A DNA stretch of 64,000 nucleotides from Stieleria varia (GCF_038443385.1 NZ_CP151726.1:7068001-7132000); one strand, 5' to 3'. Positions 26,505 to 35,099 are shown, numbered from the stretch's first letter. A program made the numbers and translations. Notes: a model not told the origin generated them from the sequence alone.

Positions 26505-27488
26505 CCATGCATCGCAATCAAAGTGAGCCTCAGGCGCTAGCCGTGGGTTGGCACCACAATCCGCCTCAGGCCCACGGCTAGCGCCTGAGGCTCACTGGGG
26601 CCACGAGCTGCGCCGGCAGTAGGGACATAAACTTGCGCAAACCCCAAAAGACACAACATCAATTTTCGTTCCATGCATCGCAATCAAAGTGAGCCTCAGG
26701 CGCTAGCCGTGGGTTGGCACCACAATCCGCCTCAGGCCCACGGCTAGCGCCTGAGGCTCACTGGGGCCACGAGCTGCGCCGGCAGTAGGGACATAAACTT
26801 GTGCAAACCCCAAAAGACACAACATCAATTTTCGTTCCATGCATCGCAATCAAAGTGAGCCTCAGGCGCTAGCCGTGGGTTGGCACCACAATCCGCCTCA
26901 GGCCCACGGCTAGCGCCTGAGGCTCACTGGGGCCACGAGCTGCGCCGGCAGTAGGGACATAAACTTGTGCAAACCCCAAAAGACACAACATCAATTTTCG
27001 TTCCATGCATCGCAATCAAAGTGAGCCTCAGGCGCTAGCCGTGGGTTGGCACCACAATCCGCCTCAGGCCCACGGCTAGCGCCTGAGGCTCACTGGGGCC
27101 ACGAGCTGCGCCGGCAGTAGGGACATAAACTTGTGCAAACCCCAAAAGACACAACATCAATTTTCGTTCCATGCATCGCAATCAAAGTGAGCCTCAGACG
27201 CTAGCCGTGGGTTGGCACCACAATCCGCCTCAGGCCCACGGCTAGCGCCTGAGGCTCACTGGGGCCACGAGCTGCGCCGGCAGTAGGGACATAAACTTGC
27301 GCAAACCCCAAAAGACACAACATCAATTTTCGTTCCATGCATCGCAATCAAAGTGAGCCTCAGGCGCTAGCCGTGGGTTGGCACCACAATCCGCCTCAGG
27401 CCCACGGCTAGCGCCTGAGGCTCACTGGGGCCACGAGCTGCGCCGGCAGTAGGGACATAAACTTGCGCAAACCCCAAAAGACACAACA
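26505..27488. repeat. Six tandem copies of a 166-bp palindrome-bearing repeat
   Basis: Units start at 26505, 26671, 26837, 27003, 27169 and 27335, each beginning CCATGCATCGCAATCAAAGT; the last lacks its final ~12 bases. Each unit holds a perfect 26-bp inverted repeat: in unit 1 AGTGAGCCTCAGGCGCTAGC... (26522-26547) pairs with 26571-26596, loop 23. Units are nearly identical, differing at a few positions (for example CAGACGC for CAGGCGC in unit 5 and TTGTGC/TTGCGC near the unit ends), which implies recent amplification. A lone related copy lies at 39541-39635. There are no unique spacers and no gene. The array separates the oxidoreductase start from the next gene's stop. Confidence 0.95.
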
Positions 27489-27541
27489 CCAAACTTTGAT
27501 CAGCCCAGAACCTCGGGTGCAGGTCAAACCGCGTGTTGCGG

Positions 27542-28300
27542 TTACTCGGCGCTGTCCCAGACTTTGACGTCGTCGACCCATGCGGACTTGTTCACGGCCA
27601 GACGGAGGCGGCTTTTGGTCTCGTGGCCGATGCCCGGGGATTGGAACTCGCCGACCGGTTCGCCGTCGACGGACACTCGCATCGTGTCGTCTTTGATTTG
27701 CACCTGCAAGTCGTGCCATTGATCGGGCGTCAGGTTCAGCTTGACGTTTTTGGTTTTCGATTTGATCAACGCTTTTTGTGCGGCGGTCAACGAGTTGTTC
27801 AAGCGGGCTTCGCGATTCTGGAGATTCATGGGACCGGTTTTCAAGTCCGTCATCTCGAGGCCCGTCAAGCGAACACGCGCTACGCAGATGTGTCCGGCGT
27901 GAACCGATTTTTCGTTCATGTCGGCGATATTGATCCCCAAGTCGTCTTTCTCGCCGAGCTTGAATCGCAACTGAATGGTTGCATCGCGGAACGAGACCTC
28001 GTGCGTGACCGATACGCCGTGGTCGGCGACCGGGTGTCGCGTGATGTGCATCGCGCCGTCCACCAAGTCGACTTGTTTGTTGCCCTTGGCTCGGGACTTG
28101 CTGTTGGTGCCCCAGTCGTTGCCGATTTGCTCCATCGCCGGATCGGCTTCCTCGCGATCAAACGAATCCGACAACAACAGCTTGCCGCCAGAGGGCGGGG
28201 CAGCATCAGCGGCGTTGATGGTTGCAGATGGGAGAGCAAACAGGCAGGTTGCCAGCACGCCGACACACGCTGTGCGGTTCCACGATTTCATTGATTTCAT
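27542..28300 (-). CDS. Exported DUF1080/concanavalin-like protein
   Basis: A 252-residue exported protein with signal MKSMKSWNRTACVGVLATCL...ATINA and cleavage near AADA. The mature part is one beta-sandwich domain: LLLSDSFDREEADPAMEQIG at the start, VSFRDATIQLRFKLGEKDDL, LTPDQWHDLQVQIKDDTMRV and the closing KSAWVDDVKVWDS. This pattern is that of the DUF1080 (3-keto-disaccharide hydrolase-like) and LamG-type concanavalin folds common in planctomycetes. A hydrolase or carbohydrate-binding role is possible. The gene lies 41 bases downstream of the diadenylate cyclase gene on the same strand and is probably co-transcribed with it. ATG 28300 gives the best signal; the frame is open further upstream. 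Confidence 0.75.
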   Translation of the reverse strand: MKSMKSWNRTACVGVLATCLFALPSATINAADAAPPSGGKLLLSDSFDREEADPAMEQIGNDWGTNSKSRAKGNKQVDLVDGAMHITRHPVADHGVSVTHEVSFRDATIQLRFKLGEKDDLGINIADMNEKSVHAGHICVARVRLTGLEMTDLKTGPMNLQNREARLNNSLTAAQKALIKSKTKNVKLNLTPDQWHDLQVQIKDDTMRVSVDGEPVGEFQSPGIGHETKSRLRLAVNKSAWVDDVKVWDSAE

Positions 28301-28341
28301 GGTGGGGATTTCAACATCAGGGGAGCAGCGGAGGAGAAGAT

Positions 28342-29289
28342 TCAGCCTTCGCCGGAGGACGGTGGTTTGTAGGCGATCTCTTGCCACTTGATGCCTTTGT
28401 CCATCGGCTCGATTTGCATCTTGAGAAATCCGTTCTGGTACAGACGCACGGTGCCGGTGGATTGGCTGACGACCACCGCAATGGCTTTCGTTCGGCGGGT
28501 GATCGCGGCGGCGGCCCAGTGACGCGAACCGAGGCCCTTGGACATGTTGAGGTCCTCGTGCAGAACCTCCAGCATCTGTCGGCTGCGTTCGATCGTTCCG
28601 TCGCTGGCGATGACGAACGCGCCGTCCAGTTGCGAGATTTCTTTGGCGTCTTCGCGGACCCGGGCGTCCATCAGATTACGTTCTTGACGCTTGTATCCGC
28701 GAAAGGGATCGACGCCGCTGTTGCTGGCGTGTTTGAGCACGTTGCGTGTGTCGCCGATGACGAACAGGGCACCGACCGGTTTGCCCTCGCGTCCTTCGAC
28801 GCCAATTTGGACGGCCAAGTCGACGACGGACTTGATGGTTTTCAGCGGCACGCTGCTTTCCAGCGTCTGCAGGTCCCGGCTGGAGAGTCGCCTCATCCGC
28901 TCGTCGAGTTTCAGATGGCTGATGGAATCCAGGCGTCCTTGTTGAAATCCGCCGTAGAGCGCGACGACTTCATCGTTGATCTTGATCAATTCATCCGCAG
29001 CGGCCTCCAGCAGGGCGTGCTGCAATCGCTCCAACAGGGGCGCTTTTTCTTTGTTGAGAGCCAGCGGTTTCAGCCCGGCTTCCGCGGCACCGTCCAGGTC
29101 GTCGGGCGAATCGACGGCGACGACCACGGTCTCCGTGATCTGTTCTTCCTTCGCCATTTCGGCGATCCGCTGCCAATCGGTCGACCCCTCTAACAGAATC
29201 AGCAACGCGTCTGCGTCAAGGCTTTTGACCAGCGAAAGCGATGCACGAAGCATCTGTGCGTTGTGTTTGGTCAGTCGCTGGGTTGCCAT
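28342..29289 (-). CDS. Diadenylate cyclase (DacZ-like, with N-terminal pyruvate-kinase-like domain)
   Basis: A 315-residue cytosolic protein. The N-terminal ~110 residues form an alpha/beta domain (LDADALLILLEGSTDWQRIA, TETVVVAVDSPDDLDGAAEA) like the pyruvate-kinase C-terminal-type domain of archaeal DacZ. A linker is followed by a DAC domain: GALFVIGDTRNVLKHAS, the DGA motif in QLDGAFVIASDG, and LGSRHWAAAAITRRTKAIAV, the RHR region. DAC enzymes make the second messenger c-di-AMP from two ATP. Oddity: the usual RHR reads RHW and the usual SEE reads SQS, so activity should not be assumed. The protein has no DisA DNA-binding domain and no CdaA-type membrane helices. Confidence 0.85.
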   Translation of the reverse strand: MATQRLTKHNAQMLRASLSLVKSLDADALLILLEGSTDWQRIAEMAKEEQITETVVVAVDSPDDLDGAAEAGLKPLALNKEKAPLLERLQHALLEAAADELIKINDEVVALYGGFQQGRLDSISHLKLDERMRRLSSRDLQTLESSVPLKTIKSVVDLAVQIGVEGREGKPVGALFVIGDTRNVLKHASNSGVDPFRGYKRQERNLMDARVREDAKEISQLDGAFVIASDGTIERSRQMLEVLHEDLNMSKGLGSRHWAAAAITRRTKAIAVVVSQSTGTVRLYQNGFLKMQIEPMDKGIKWQEIAYKPPSSGEG

Positions 29290-29415
29290 GCGTGGCGAGG
29301 GTCATTCGAGGAGGGACTGCTGAGGAGTTCCTCCTTATCTTATCGGACTTTGGCGAAGTTGGGCAGAGTGGACCGCCCAATTTTCGCTCTCGCCCGGCTT
29401 TTTTGGTACGACCGT

Positions 29416-32025
29416 TTATCGATAGCGATTGGTCGATTGAGGATGCGTGTTGGCTTGTTGGGTGGATCGCCGTGCCGGTTGCGACGTGGGCTGGACCCAG
29501 GGTGTTCCCGCCCGGTACAGACGCTGGTGGTACATCGCCAAGGAACGCAACGCATGGCCTTTGGGGCCGATGCTCCAGTCGTGATCCAGGTCCCGATACA
29601 TGGCGTTGTGCAGGTATCGAACGGAGCGAAGGAGCCGGGGGTCCTGAAGCTCCGAGTCGGGAGTCACGGTGAGCAACCATTCGACGATGTGGCCCGTCGT
29701 CTGGATTTTGCGATCCGTTTCACCGTTGTCTGCACGGCCTTCGAACCAATCGGTACTCATCGAACCGTCTCGGTTTTGCAGCGAGTACGCGTACCGGACG
29801 AAGTCTTGGGTGAACTTCTCCGCCCGCAACCAATGGCCGGTGATCGGCTTGCCCTCGGCGCGTCGTTTTCTCAGAGCGTGACCAAAACCCATCAAACGGT
29901 GTGTGCCACCGCAAGCGGCACCGACGATCGGCTGGCCGAGTTCTTCGTCGATCAATCGCTCGATGCTCCACATCTGGCCATCGGCGGCACGCCAAGTGGC
30001 GTCGGTGTCCAGGTAGTGCGAAAGAGAAATCAGCGTGAAGGTGAGTTCCTCTCCGGACTTGCAAGCCTTCTTTTCGGCTTCGACCAAGTCGTTCACGGTG
30101 TAGCGACGCTCGCCAGCGTAGAGCGTGTAAGAGCTGGGAACGTTGCACAGGGACATGACCGCCAGGAATTGCCCCTGGTGGCCTTGCAGTCCGACGCCAC
30201 TTTTGGCTTTGACCCCCGTGTGGTCATTCGTCAACAAACGTTGCCCGCGGCACAGGTTGTTGCCCGCGATCCAAGCGATCGCGTTGTACTTGGTCCGCCC
30301 CACTCTGACTTGTGTTTGAGCACCGAACACCATGATCGAGTGCATCATGCCCCAATTGCTGCGTTCAGGAGCGACTTCGGGACGATCGTAAAAGTATTTC
30401 AGGATGCGTTCGATGCCGGGCTTGAGTTGGGCGGATTCTTTGGTCAGGCGCAGCTCGGGCATGGGAAACCCGGTGTAATCCAAAGGCGAATGGGAGACGT
30501 CTTCGGCGGTGTCCTCCAAACTGAGATCCCCCACGCGAGCTTCAGCGGTACCGCTGGTGTCCATCTCGTTTTCATCCGAGGGGACAAATTCGTTTTCTCT
30601 CGGTTCGTTGTCACCAGAGTCAATGTCGTCTCGCTCGCTAGCGTTGGGTTTGCTACGCGAGACCACGTTGTTCTGGATTTCTTTGGCATCCGTGAACGCT
30701 GGCAGCGGAGTCGGGTCCAGCTTGCGAGGATCGATCGGTTTGCGTTTTTCAATGCCGGTGCTGGCACGCTCGTTCGGGGCGAGTGGGGCAGCGGTTTCCT
30801 TGCGAGGCAGTCGCGCGATCCGATCTGCTTCGTCGTCGAGATCACTCAAAGGTCGCGTGGCTTCGATCGTCGGCAGACGCTTGGGCAACTCCGGTGCTGC
30901 TTGATCGAGCAACCGCCGCGCGATCGCTTCGGCTTGCGCGTCCTCCGGCTGGTTTTTGGACGGTTTTGTTGACGGCGTTTCTTGCGTCGGAGCCTTCATG
31001 CTCGGCTTCGCGGACCCCAGTTCCAGCGACGGCGGAGGCTGCAATGCGGGAGTATCCAACACCGGTTCCAGTGGTTCCAGCTCGCTCATCGATTCGTCGT
31101 CGTCGCTGTGGATGGCAGAGGACTCGGATGGCGTCGGCTCATTGAGATCGAACGAAGGAACGGGGTTCGATCCTGGTAGCTCGGGCAGTTCGTCGGCCAG
31201 TTCGGACTCACTCGATGCATCGATATCGGCGTCAGTGCCAGCGTTGGCATCGACCGGCGTCGCAGGACTCGGTTCGATTGCATCGATGGCGCCAGATCGG
31301 AAGCTGTTTGATTGGTTTCGGTTCAGCCAGCCGTCAACAGCGGCGGGTTGTTTTGAGGCGGCCGATGGTGTGGTTGATGATTCGGTCGTTGGGGTCAGAG
31401 AGGGCGTCGCGGGCGTCGCGGCATTTGGAGATGAATTTGGAACAGCATCTGGCGTGATGTCCCCAACGGTCGCGCCCCCAACGGTCCCGTCGCCGACTTT
31501 CGATGGTGCGACAGTTGATGGTGCGACCGGTGTTGTCGCCGGATCGGTCAGTGGTGCGACACGATTGATGGCATCTCTGGCCACCCAGCCGTCACCGACC
31601 ACGGGGGCGCGAAAACTTGGCAACGGCTGGAGCGTTTCCTTGTTCGCCAGCGGCTGTTTCTCGGTCGGCTTGGGAGCGAAGGGATCGCGACCGGCGAAGC
31701 GATTGTTGATGGGAGATGCGGAGCCTGTCTTGGGCAGCTTTGGCAGTTGAGCCGCGGACTCCGCCGAATCATCCAATACGGATGACTTGCGTGGCGTTGC
31801 CGGCGCCGACACCGGGCGTGCTTGCCAAGTGCGCTCGGCCGGACGGACGGTGAGAGTCGAATTCAACGGAGCTTGCAATTGCAAGTCGCTCGGTTTGCCG
31901 TCGTCCGCAGTCACTGGATTGGCAGTGGTGGCGATCAGCGACCCGACAAGACAGCAACGCAGTAGGTTGCGTTGAAAACGGGCGCGGCGATGTTGAGTGG
32001 TACGTTCGGCAAGATGGGTCAGCAC
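29416..32025 (-). CDS. Large exported Pro/Ser-rich protein with C-terminal alpha-toroid-like domain
   Basis: An 869-residue protein. N-terminal signal-like segment RNLLRCCLVGSLIATTANPVTA, then ~500 residues of low-complexity Pro/Ser/Thr/Ala/Asp sequence (for example TPVAPSTVAPSKVGDGTVGG, TDADIDASSESELADELPEL) with no domain. The final ~320 residues are ordered: LKPGIERILKYFYDRPEV, NAIAWIAGNNLCRGQRLLTN, GHQGQFLAVMSLCNV, GAACGGTHRLMGFGHALRKR, YSLQNRDGSMSTDWFEGRAD and TTGHIVEWLLTVTPDSELQD. The helical spacing and QxxDGSxS motif recall terpene-cyclase or prenyltransferase-type alpha/alpha toroids, but the catalytic acid motifs are not evident. Function unknown; perhaps a cell-envelope structural protein. 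Confidence 0.75.
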   Translation of the reverse strand: MLTHLAERTTQHRRARFQRNLLRCCLVGSLIATTANPVTADDGKPSDLQLQAPLNSTLTVRPAERTWQARPVSAPATPRKSSVLDDSAESAAQLPKLPKTGSASPINNRFAGRDPFAPKPTEKQPLANKETLQPLPSFRAPVVGDGWVARDAINRVAPLTDPATTPVAPSTVAPSKVGDGTVGGATVGDITPDAVPNSSPNAATPATPSLTPTTESSTTPSAASKQPAAVDGWLNRNQSNSFRSGAIDAIEPSPATPVDANAGTDADIDASSESELADELPELPGSNPVPSFDLNEPTPSESSAIHSDDDESMSELEPLEPVLDTPALQPPPSLELGSAKPSMKAPTQETPSTKPSKNQPEDAQAEAIARRLLDQAAPELPKRLPTIEATRPLSDLDDEADRIARLPRKETAAPLAPNERASTGIEKRKPIDPRKLDPTPLPAFTDAKEIQNNVVSRSKPNASERDDIDSGDNEPRENEFVPSDENEMDTSGTAEARVGDLSLEDTAEDVSHSPLDYTGFPMPELRLTKESAQLKPGIERILKYFYDRPEVAPERSNWGMMHSIMVFGAQTQVRVGRTKYNAIAWIAGNNLCRGQRLLTNDHTGVKAKSGVGLQGHQGQFLAVMSLCNVPSSYTLYAGERRYTVNDLVEAEKKACKSGEELTFTLISLSHYLDTDATWRAADGQMWSIERLIDEELGQPIVGAACGGTHRLMGFGHALRKRRAEGKPITGHWLRAEKFTQDFVRYAYSLQNRDGSMSTDWFEGRADNGETDRKIQTTGHIVEWLLTVTPDSELQDPRLLRSVRYLHNAMYRDLDHDWSIGPKGHALRSLAMYHQRLYRAGTPWVQPTSQPARRSTQQANTHPQSTNRYR

Positions 32026-32293
32026 GGCGGTCTCTGGTACGACGTCGAGAACGGGAACAAAGTGGGCTCGCTCTGACAGCTATCGGATGCCAGAGCAACT
32101 AAGTTCACCGATAAAACGCGCCGAATCCGTACATGCGAACTGCCGTAGACTGGATAAAAGATGACGGCAGCGATTTCAGAACTCGCCTTGAAATGCCAAG
32201 AATCGCTCAAGTGGACGGGCGGGGTCTTGGGGGCCGTGAAACATGCCGGTGCAGCATGTTTTTCGGATTGAAATGTGCGGCGCCGGAAGTCTT

Positions 32294-32349
32294 GGCACCA
32301 GAGTCATGGCACCAGAGTCATGGCACCAGAGTCATGGCACCAGAGTCAT
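32294..32349. repeat. 14-bp tandem repeat, four copies
   Basis: GGCACCAGAGTCAT repeats four times without variation. It is intergenic, 34 bases before the MITE-like element. Confidence 0.95.
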
Positions 32350-32382
32350 TGGGCATCCGGGAACATTGCAGGGTAGGTCAGC

Positions 32383-32603
32383 CTAGTGCATCATCCGGTC
32401 TTGATTTTGGGGTTAGCCGTTTTGGCGTTAGCCACGGTTGTGTCTTGATTTTGGGGTTAGCCGTTTTGGCGTTAGCCACGGTTGTGTCTTGATTTTGGGG
32501 TTAGCCGTTTTGGCGTTAGCCACGGTTGTGTCACGAAAACCGTGGCTAACGCCAAAACGGCTCATCTACCGAACCCAAGTTCTGAGACTGGACGATGCAC
32601 TAG
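32383..32603. repeat. MITE-like element, copy with triplicated 44-bp segment
   Basis: The ends CTAGTGCATC and GATGCACTAG are inverted (longer arms CTAGTGCATCATCCGGTC and GACTGGACGATGCACTAG). Inside, a 44-bp unit starting TCTTGATTTTGGGGTTAGCC is repeated at 32399, 32443 and 32487. The last unit's AGCCGTTTTGGCGTTAGCCA arm then forms a near-perfect 25-bp hairpin with AACCGTGGCTAACGCCAAAA downstream. The second copy of the element (36275-36407) has the 44-bp unit once; the length difference, 88 bp, equals exactly two units. Confidence 0.9.
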
Positions 32604-32625
32604 AAAGGCTGACGTACGCGGGGAC

Positions 32626-32955
32626 TCAATAGAAGTGCTCGGGGCCGAGGGTGAACGTTTCGCCGAGACATTCGATCACGTCGCCCAACGCCAGTTGCTT
32701 TCGCCGACGAGTTTCGACCTCGCCGTTCAGACGCACGTCTCCGGCTTGGATCCAGTACTTGGCCTGCCCCCCGGTTCCCGCCATGCCGCATCGTTTGAGG
32801 AAATCATCCAGACGCATGACGGGCAATGGCTGATCAGTGTGTTCACTGTGATTACTCTGCTGGGTTGGCGCAGCTGACTCAGCGAGTAAGCCGTCCGAAT
32901 CGCTGTCTGGATTACTGTTCAGGTCGCTGGCAGTGTTGTTGTCGTTTGCGGTCAT
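32626..32955 (-). CDS. S4-domain RNA-binding protein (YbcJ-like)
   Basis: A 109-residue cytosolic protein. An acidic, disordered N-terminal ~45 residues is followed by an S4 domain: MRLDDFLKRCGMAGTGGQAK, WIQAGDVRLNGEVETRRRKQ and LALGDVIECLGE. The order RLDDFLK, GG.AK.I, GDV.VNGE, RR.KL matches the small YbcJ/RNA-binding S4 family. The start overlaps the stop of the nuclease gene by four bases (ATGA), so the two genes form an operon. It probably binds structured RNA, perhaps ribosomal; the target is unknown. Confidence 0.85.
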   Translation of the reverse strand: MTANDNNTASDLNSNPDSDSDGLLAESAAPTQQSNHSEHTDQPLPVMRLDDFLKRCGMAGTGGQAKYWIQAGDVRLNGEVETRRRKQLALGDVIECLGETFTLGPEHFY

Positions 32956-34106
32956 CGGACGTTGAACTTTGCGATCACGGGATAGTGGTCACTCAGGTCG
33001 CGGTCGCTGTCGGGTTGCCCCCAATAGTCGTCCCAATGCTGTGATGGAGTATCACGAGCACCACGGATGACCAAGTCTTGGCGAACCGTAATCGAATCGA
33101 ACACCAAGTCCGGCTTGCCCGGCGTGTCGGTCAACAGCGAAGGGCTGACCAGGATCCTGTCAAAGGATTTGCTCAGCAAGTGCGTGTCGCGTGCCGGCGA
33201 ACGGATTCGGGAGTGGAGATCGACCAAATCGTCACTCGTTTGCGGCGTGTGAAGACCGCATGCGACACCGAGATCGCTGTCCGGACGCGTCACGTCACCT
33301 GTTTCTTCGGTGTTGAAATCACCCAAGACGATGACGTTTTCGCCCGCGGCGACGGCTGAAGCGACCCAGTAGTGAATCAGCTTTGCTTGACGAATCCGCA
33401 ACGCTTCCGCTTCCGCCTTGGCTCGCAAGTGAACATTCAGCACGATCACCGTTTCGGTTTGCCCGCCAGATGTTTGGTTTCCCAGCGGGACTTCAAAGAC
33501 GCCGACCAAGTGTTTGGAAAGATTGAAGTACTGCTCGGACGCTTTCATTTGACGTGTCTGCATCCGTTGCGAGATCGATAACACATCCAGCGGCGAGCGG
33601 AAGAGGAAACCGACATCCTGTTCGGTGAAGTGGTCGGTGCTCTCGATATTCAGTTCGGTGTATTTCTGTTTGTGCTCGCGATCCAGGGCTCGAGAGAGAT
33701 ACCACAGCACGCGACGGTTCTCGACTTCTTGCAAAGCCACCACGCTGGGGCTGGCCGTCGCGATGCTTTGGGCGATCGCATCACGACGCCAATCCCATTG
33801 AGCACGACTGGGCGTCGTCATTTCTTTGGCGAGGTCGCTGAAGTTGTCGCCGTTGAAGTCGTCGTAGAACCATTCCAGGTTCCACGTCATGATCGAGAAC
33901 GGTTCGGCGTCAGCGGCGGAGGCGACGTTGGCGGGCAGTATCAGAGCGGGCAGTATCAGAGCGGGCAGTATCAGAGCGGGCAGTATCAGAGCGGGCAGTA
34001 TCAGAGCGGGCAGTACCAGCGTGGGCAATACATAGCCGGGCAGCAGGAAGCAAACGGACGCGGCCAGTCGGCGCAAGTTGAGTGATCGCAAGGCAGGTGA
34101 TCGCAA
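32952..34106 (-). CDS. Exported endonuclease/exonuclease/phosphatase-family protein
   Basis: A 384-residue protein. Its N-terminus is hydrophobic and built from a tandem repeat: after MRSPALRSLNLRRLAASVCF comes LPGYVLPTLV and then five copies of LPALI, before ANVASAADAE as a likely cleavage region. The catalytic domain has the EEP motifs MTWNLEWF (metal-binding Asn), ALQEVEN (Glu), VNLVH-like VLNVHLRAKAE, VLGDFNTEE (Asp/Asn) and the final LSDHYPVIAKF (catalytic His). The start is uncertain: the 34106 start is a TTG with AGGA ~9 bases upstream, and other TTG codons follow. The product is likely a periplasmic nuclease or phosphatase. It is co-transcribed with the S4 gene. Confidence 0.88.
   Translation of the reverse strand: MRSPALRSLNLRRLAASVCFLLPGYVLPTLVLPALILPALILPALILPALILPALILPANVASAADAEPFSIMTWNLEWFYDDFNGDNFSDLAKEMTTPSRAQWDWRRDAIAQSIATASPSVVALQEVENRRVLWYLSRALDREHKQKYTELNIESTDHFTEQDVGFLFRSPLDVLSISQRMQTRQMKASEQYFNLSKHLVGVFEVPLGNQTSGGQTETVIVLNVHLRAKAEAEALRIRQAKLIHYWVASAVAAGENVIVLGDFNTEETGDVTRPDSDLGVACGLHTPQTSDDLVDLHSRIRSPARDTHLLSKSFDRILVSPSLLTDTPGKPDLVFDSITVRQDLVIRGARDTPSQHWDDYWGQPDSDRDLSDHYPVIAKFNVR
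33931..34020. repeat. 15-bp in-frame tandem repeat in a signal-peptide coding region
   Basis: GCGGGCAGTATCAGA occurs five times (33931-34005), followed by a degenerate sixth copy and a more diverged seventh. On the minus strand each unit encodes L-I-L-P-A, so copy number changes the hydrophobic core length by five residues without altering the frame. Confidence 0.95.
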
Positions 34107-34185
34107 GGTGGGGGATCCTGGACGGGATGTCCTGGGCGGGTGTCAAAAACGCGACGCAGGAGTTCGGTTCCCTTGATCGCTGCCC

Positions 34186-34959
34186 TCAGGGTACCTCGAC
34201 CGGCTCGATTTGTAGAGTGTCGATCTTGGGGGATGGTGTGAAGGGATTGTTAAAAAACGCGACCCCTATTCCGATCATCCAGTCGTCGGAGTCCCGCCCC
34301 TCGGTCGAGACCATGTAGCGTCCAAACCCAGTCAGCCGGACTCCGGGTGTCCACCAAAAATGGGTGCCAACTTCTGGATAAAGGGCGGCAAAGGCACCGG
34401 AGAAAACCTCGTCCTGTTCGCGGTATTCATCGATCCGTCCGTCGTCGTCGTTGTCTTTGCCGTCGTCGTCCGCCAAGACTTCCTCGCTGGCAAACCCCGC
34501 GTACGCCCCTAGGCCCACGAACGGCGCCAGCCTCGTCGGCGTTTGCAGACGCAGGCCTGTGTCGACCCCGGTGAACCAATCGTCCGAGTTCGCCATGCCC
34601 ATCAAGGAGGCACGACCGGTCAAATAGCTGGACAGATAGTGTTCGCCGCCGATGTCCAATGCCAGCATGCCTTCGTCATTGTTGGTACGCTGAGTCACAC
34701 CGCCGGAGACAAACATGCCGCTGGCGTCGGCCATGAACCTTGCGTCCGCGGCTTGTTTCAGTTTCCCCAGCACATCAGACTTTTTCGCACCCTTGGCGTA
34801 TTTCTCCGCATACTCAGGGTCATCCATGGCCCAGCGAGAGCGGAGGATTCCGGTCGGCAACGCGCAACCGGTCGACAGACACAGCAGCACGACCGACAGC
34901 AGCACGACAAACACGGCGTCGCCCACGTGTTTGAAAGCAACAACGAGCCGATTCGCCAT
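34186..34959 (-). CDS. Lipoprotein, outer-membrane-barrel-like
   Basis: A 257-residue protein with a lipoprotein signal: hydrophobic VVLLSVVLLCLS followed by the lipobox LSTGC (Cys ~32). A GGAGAG ribosome site lies eight bases before the ATG. After a charged helical stretch (DPEYAEKYAKGAKKSDVLGK) the rest alternates short amphipathic strands: FVSGGVTQRT, MLALDIGGEHYLSSYLTGRA, FTGVDTGLRLQTPTRLAPFV, FWWTPGVRLTGFGRYMV and DWMIGIGVAFF. This suits a small beta-barrel or a porin-like surface protein. A DDDGKDNDDDGRIDE loop may bind calcium. Function unknown. Confidence 0.7.
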   Translation of the reverse strand: MANRLVVAFKHVGDAVFVVLLSVVLLCLSTGCALPTGILRSRWAMDDPEYAEKYAKGAKKSDVLGKLKQAADARFMADASGMFVSGGVTQRTNNDEGMLALDIGGEHYLSSYLTGRASLMGMANSDDWFTGVDTGLRLQTPTRLAPFVGLGAYAGFASEEVLADDDGKDNDDDGRIDEYREQDEVFSGAFAALYPEVGTHFWWTPGVRLTGFGRYMVSTEGRDSDDWMIGIGVAFFNNPFTPSPKIDTLQIEPVEVP

Positions 34960-35099
34960 GTTGCGTTCTCTCCACGCGTTGAAATGCTGGGGGCACGCCG
35001 GTCGAGCGTGGTAAACGATTGCTTGCTAGGCATTAACAAAAAACTCACCGCTGGATCAAGTTCACACGTTCCCATCAAGTTCAGCCCAAAAACGTTCTC

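Larger units (their letters stand above)
32026..32625. other. Repeat-rich intergenic region
   Basis: 600 bases without a gene. It carries the 14-bp tandem array (32294-32349) and the MITE-like element (32383-32603) listed separately. Just after the element, AAAGGCTGACGTACGCGG (32605-32622) resembles the arms of the palindrome at 59043-59145. Confidence 0.7.

Noticed and set aside
27050-27075. TGGCACCACAATCCGCC in the tandem repeats as sigma-54 promoters
   Set aside because: The -12 TTGC part is missing and the sequence lies in the hairpin loop of every repeat unit, with no gene downstream on that strand.
26505-27488. CRISPR array
   Set aside because: Units are 166 bp and directly adjacent with no unique spacers, and there are no cas genes. 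The structure is a plain tandem repeat of a palindromic element.
29263-30972. 569-codon open frame on the plus strand opposite the Pro/Ser-rich exported protein
   Set aside because: An antisense shadow in GC-rich DNA; the minus-strand protein has a signal peptide and a coherent C-terminal domain, while this frame has neither.
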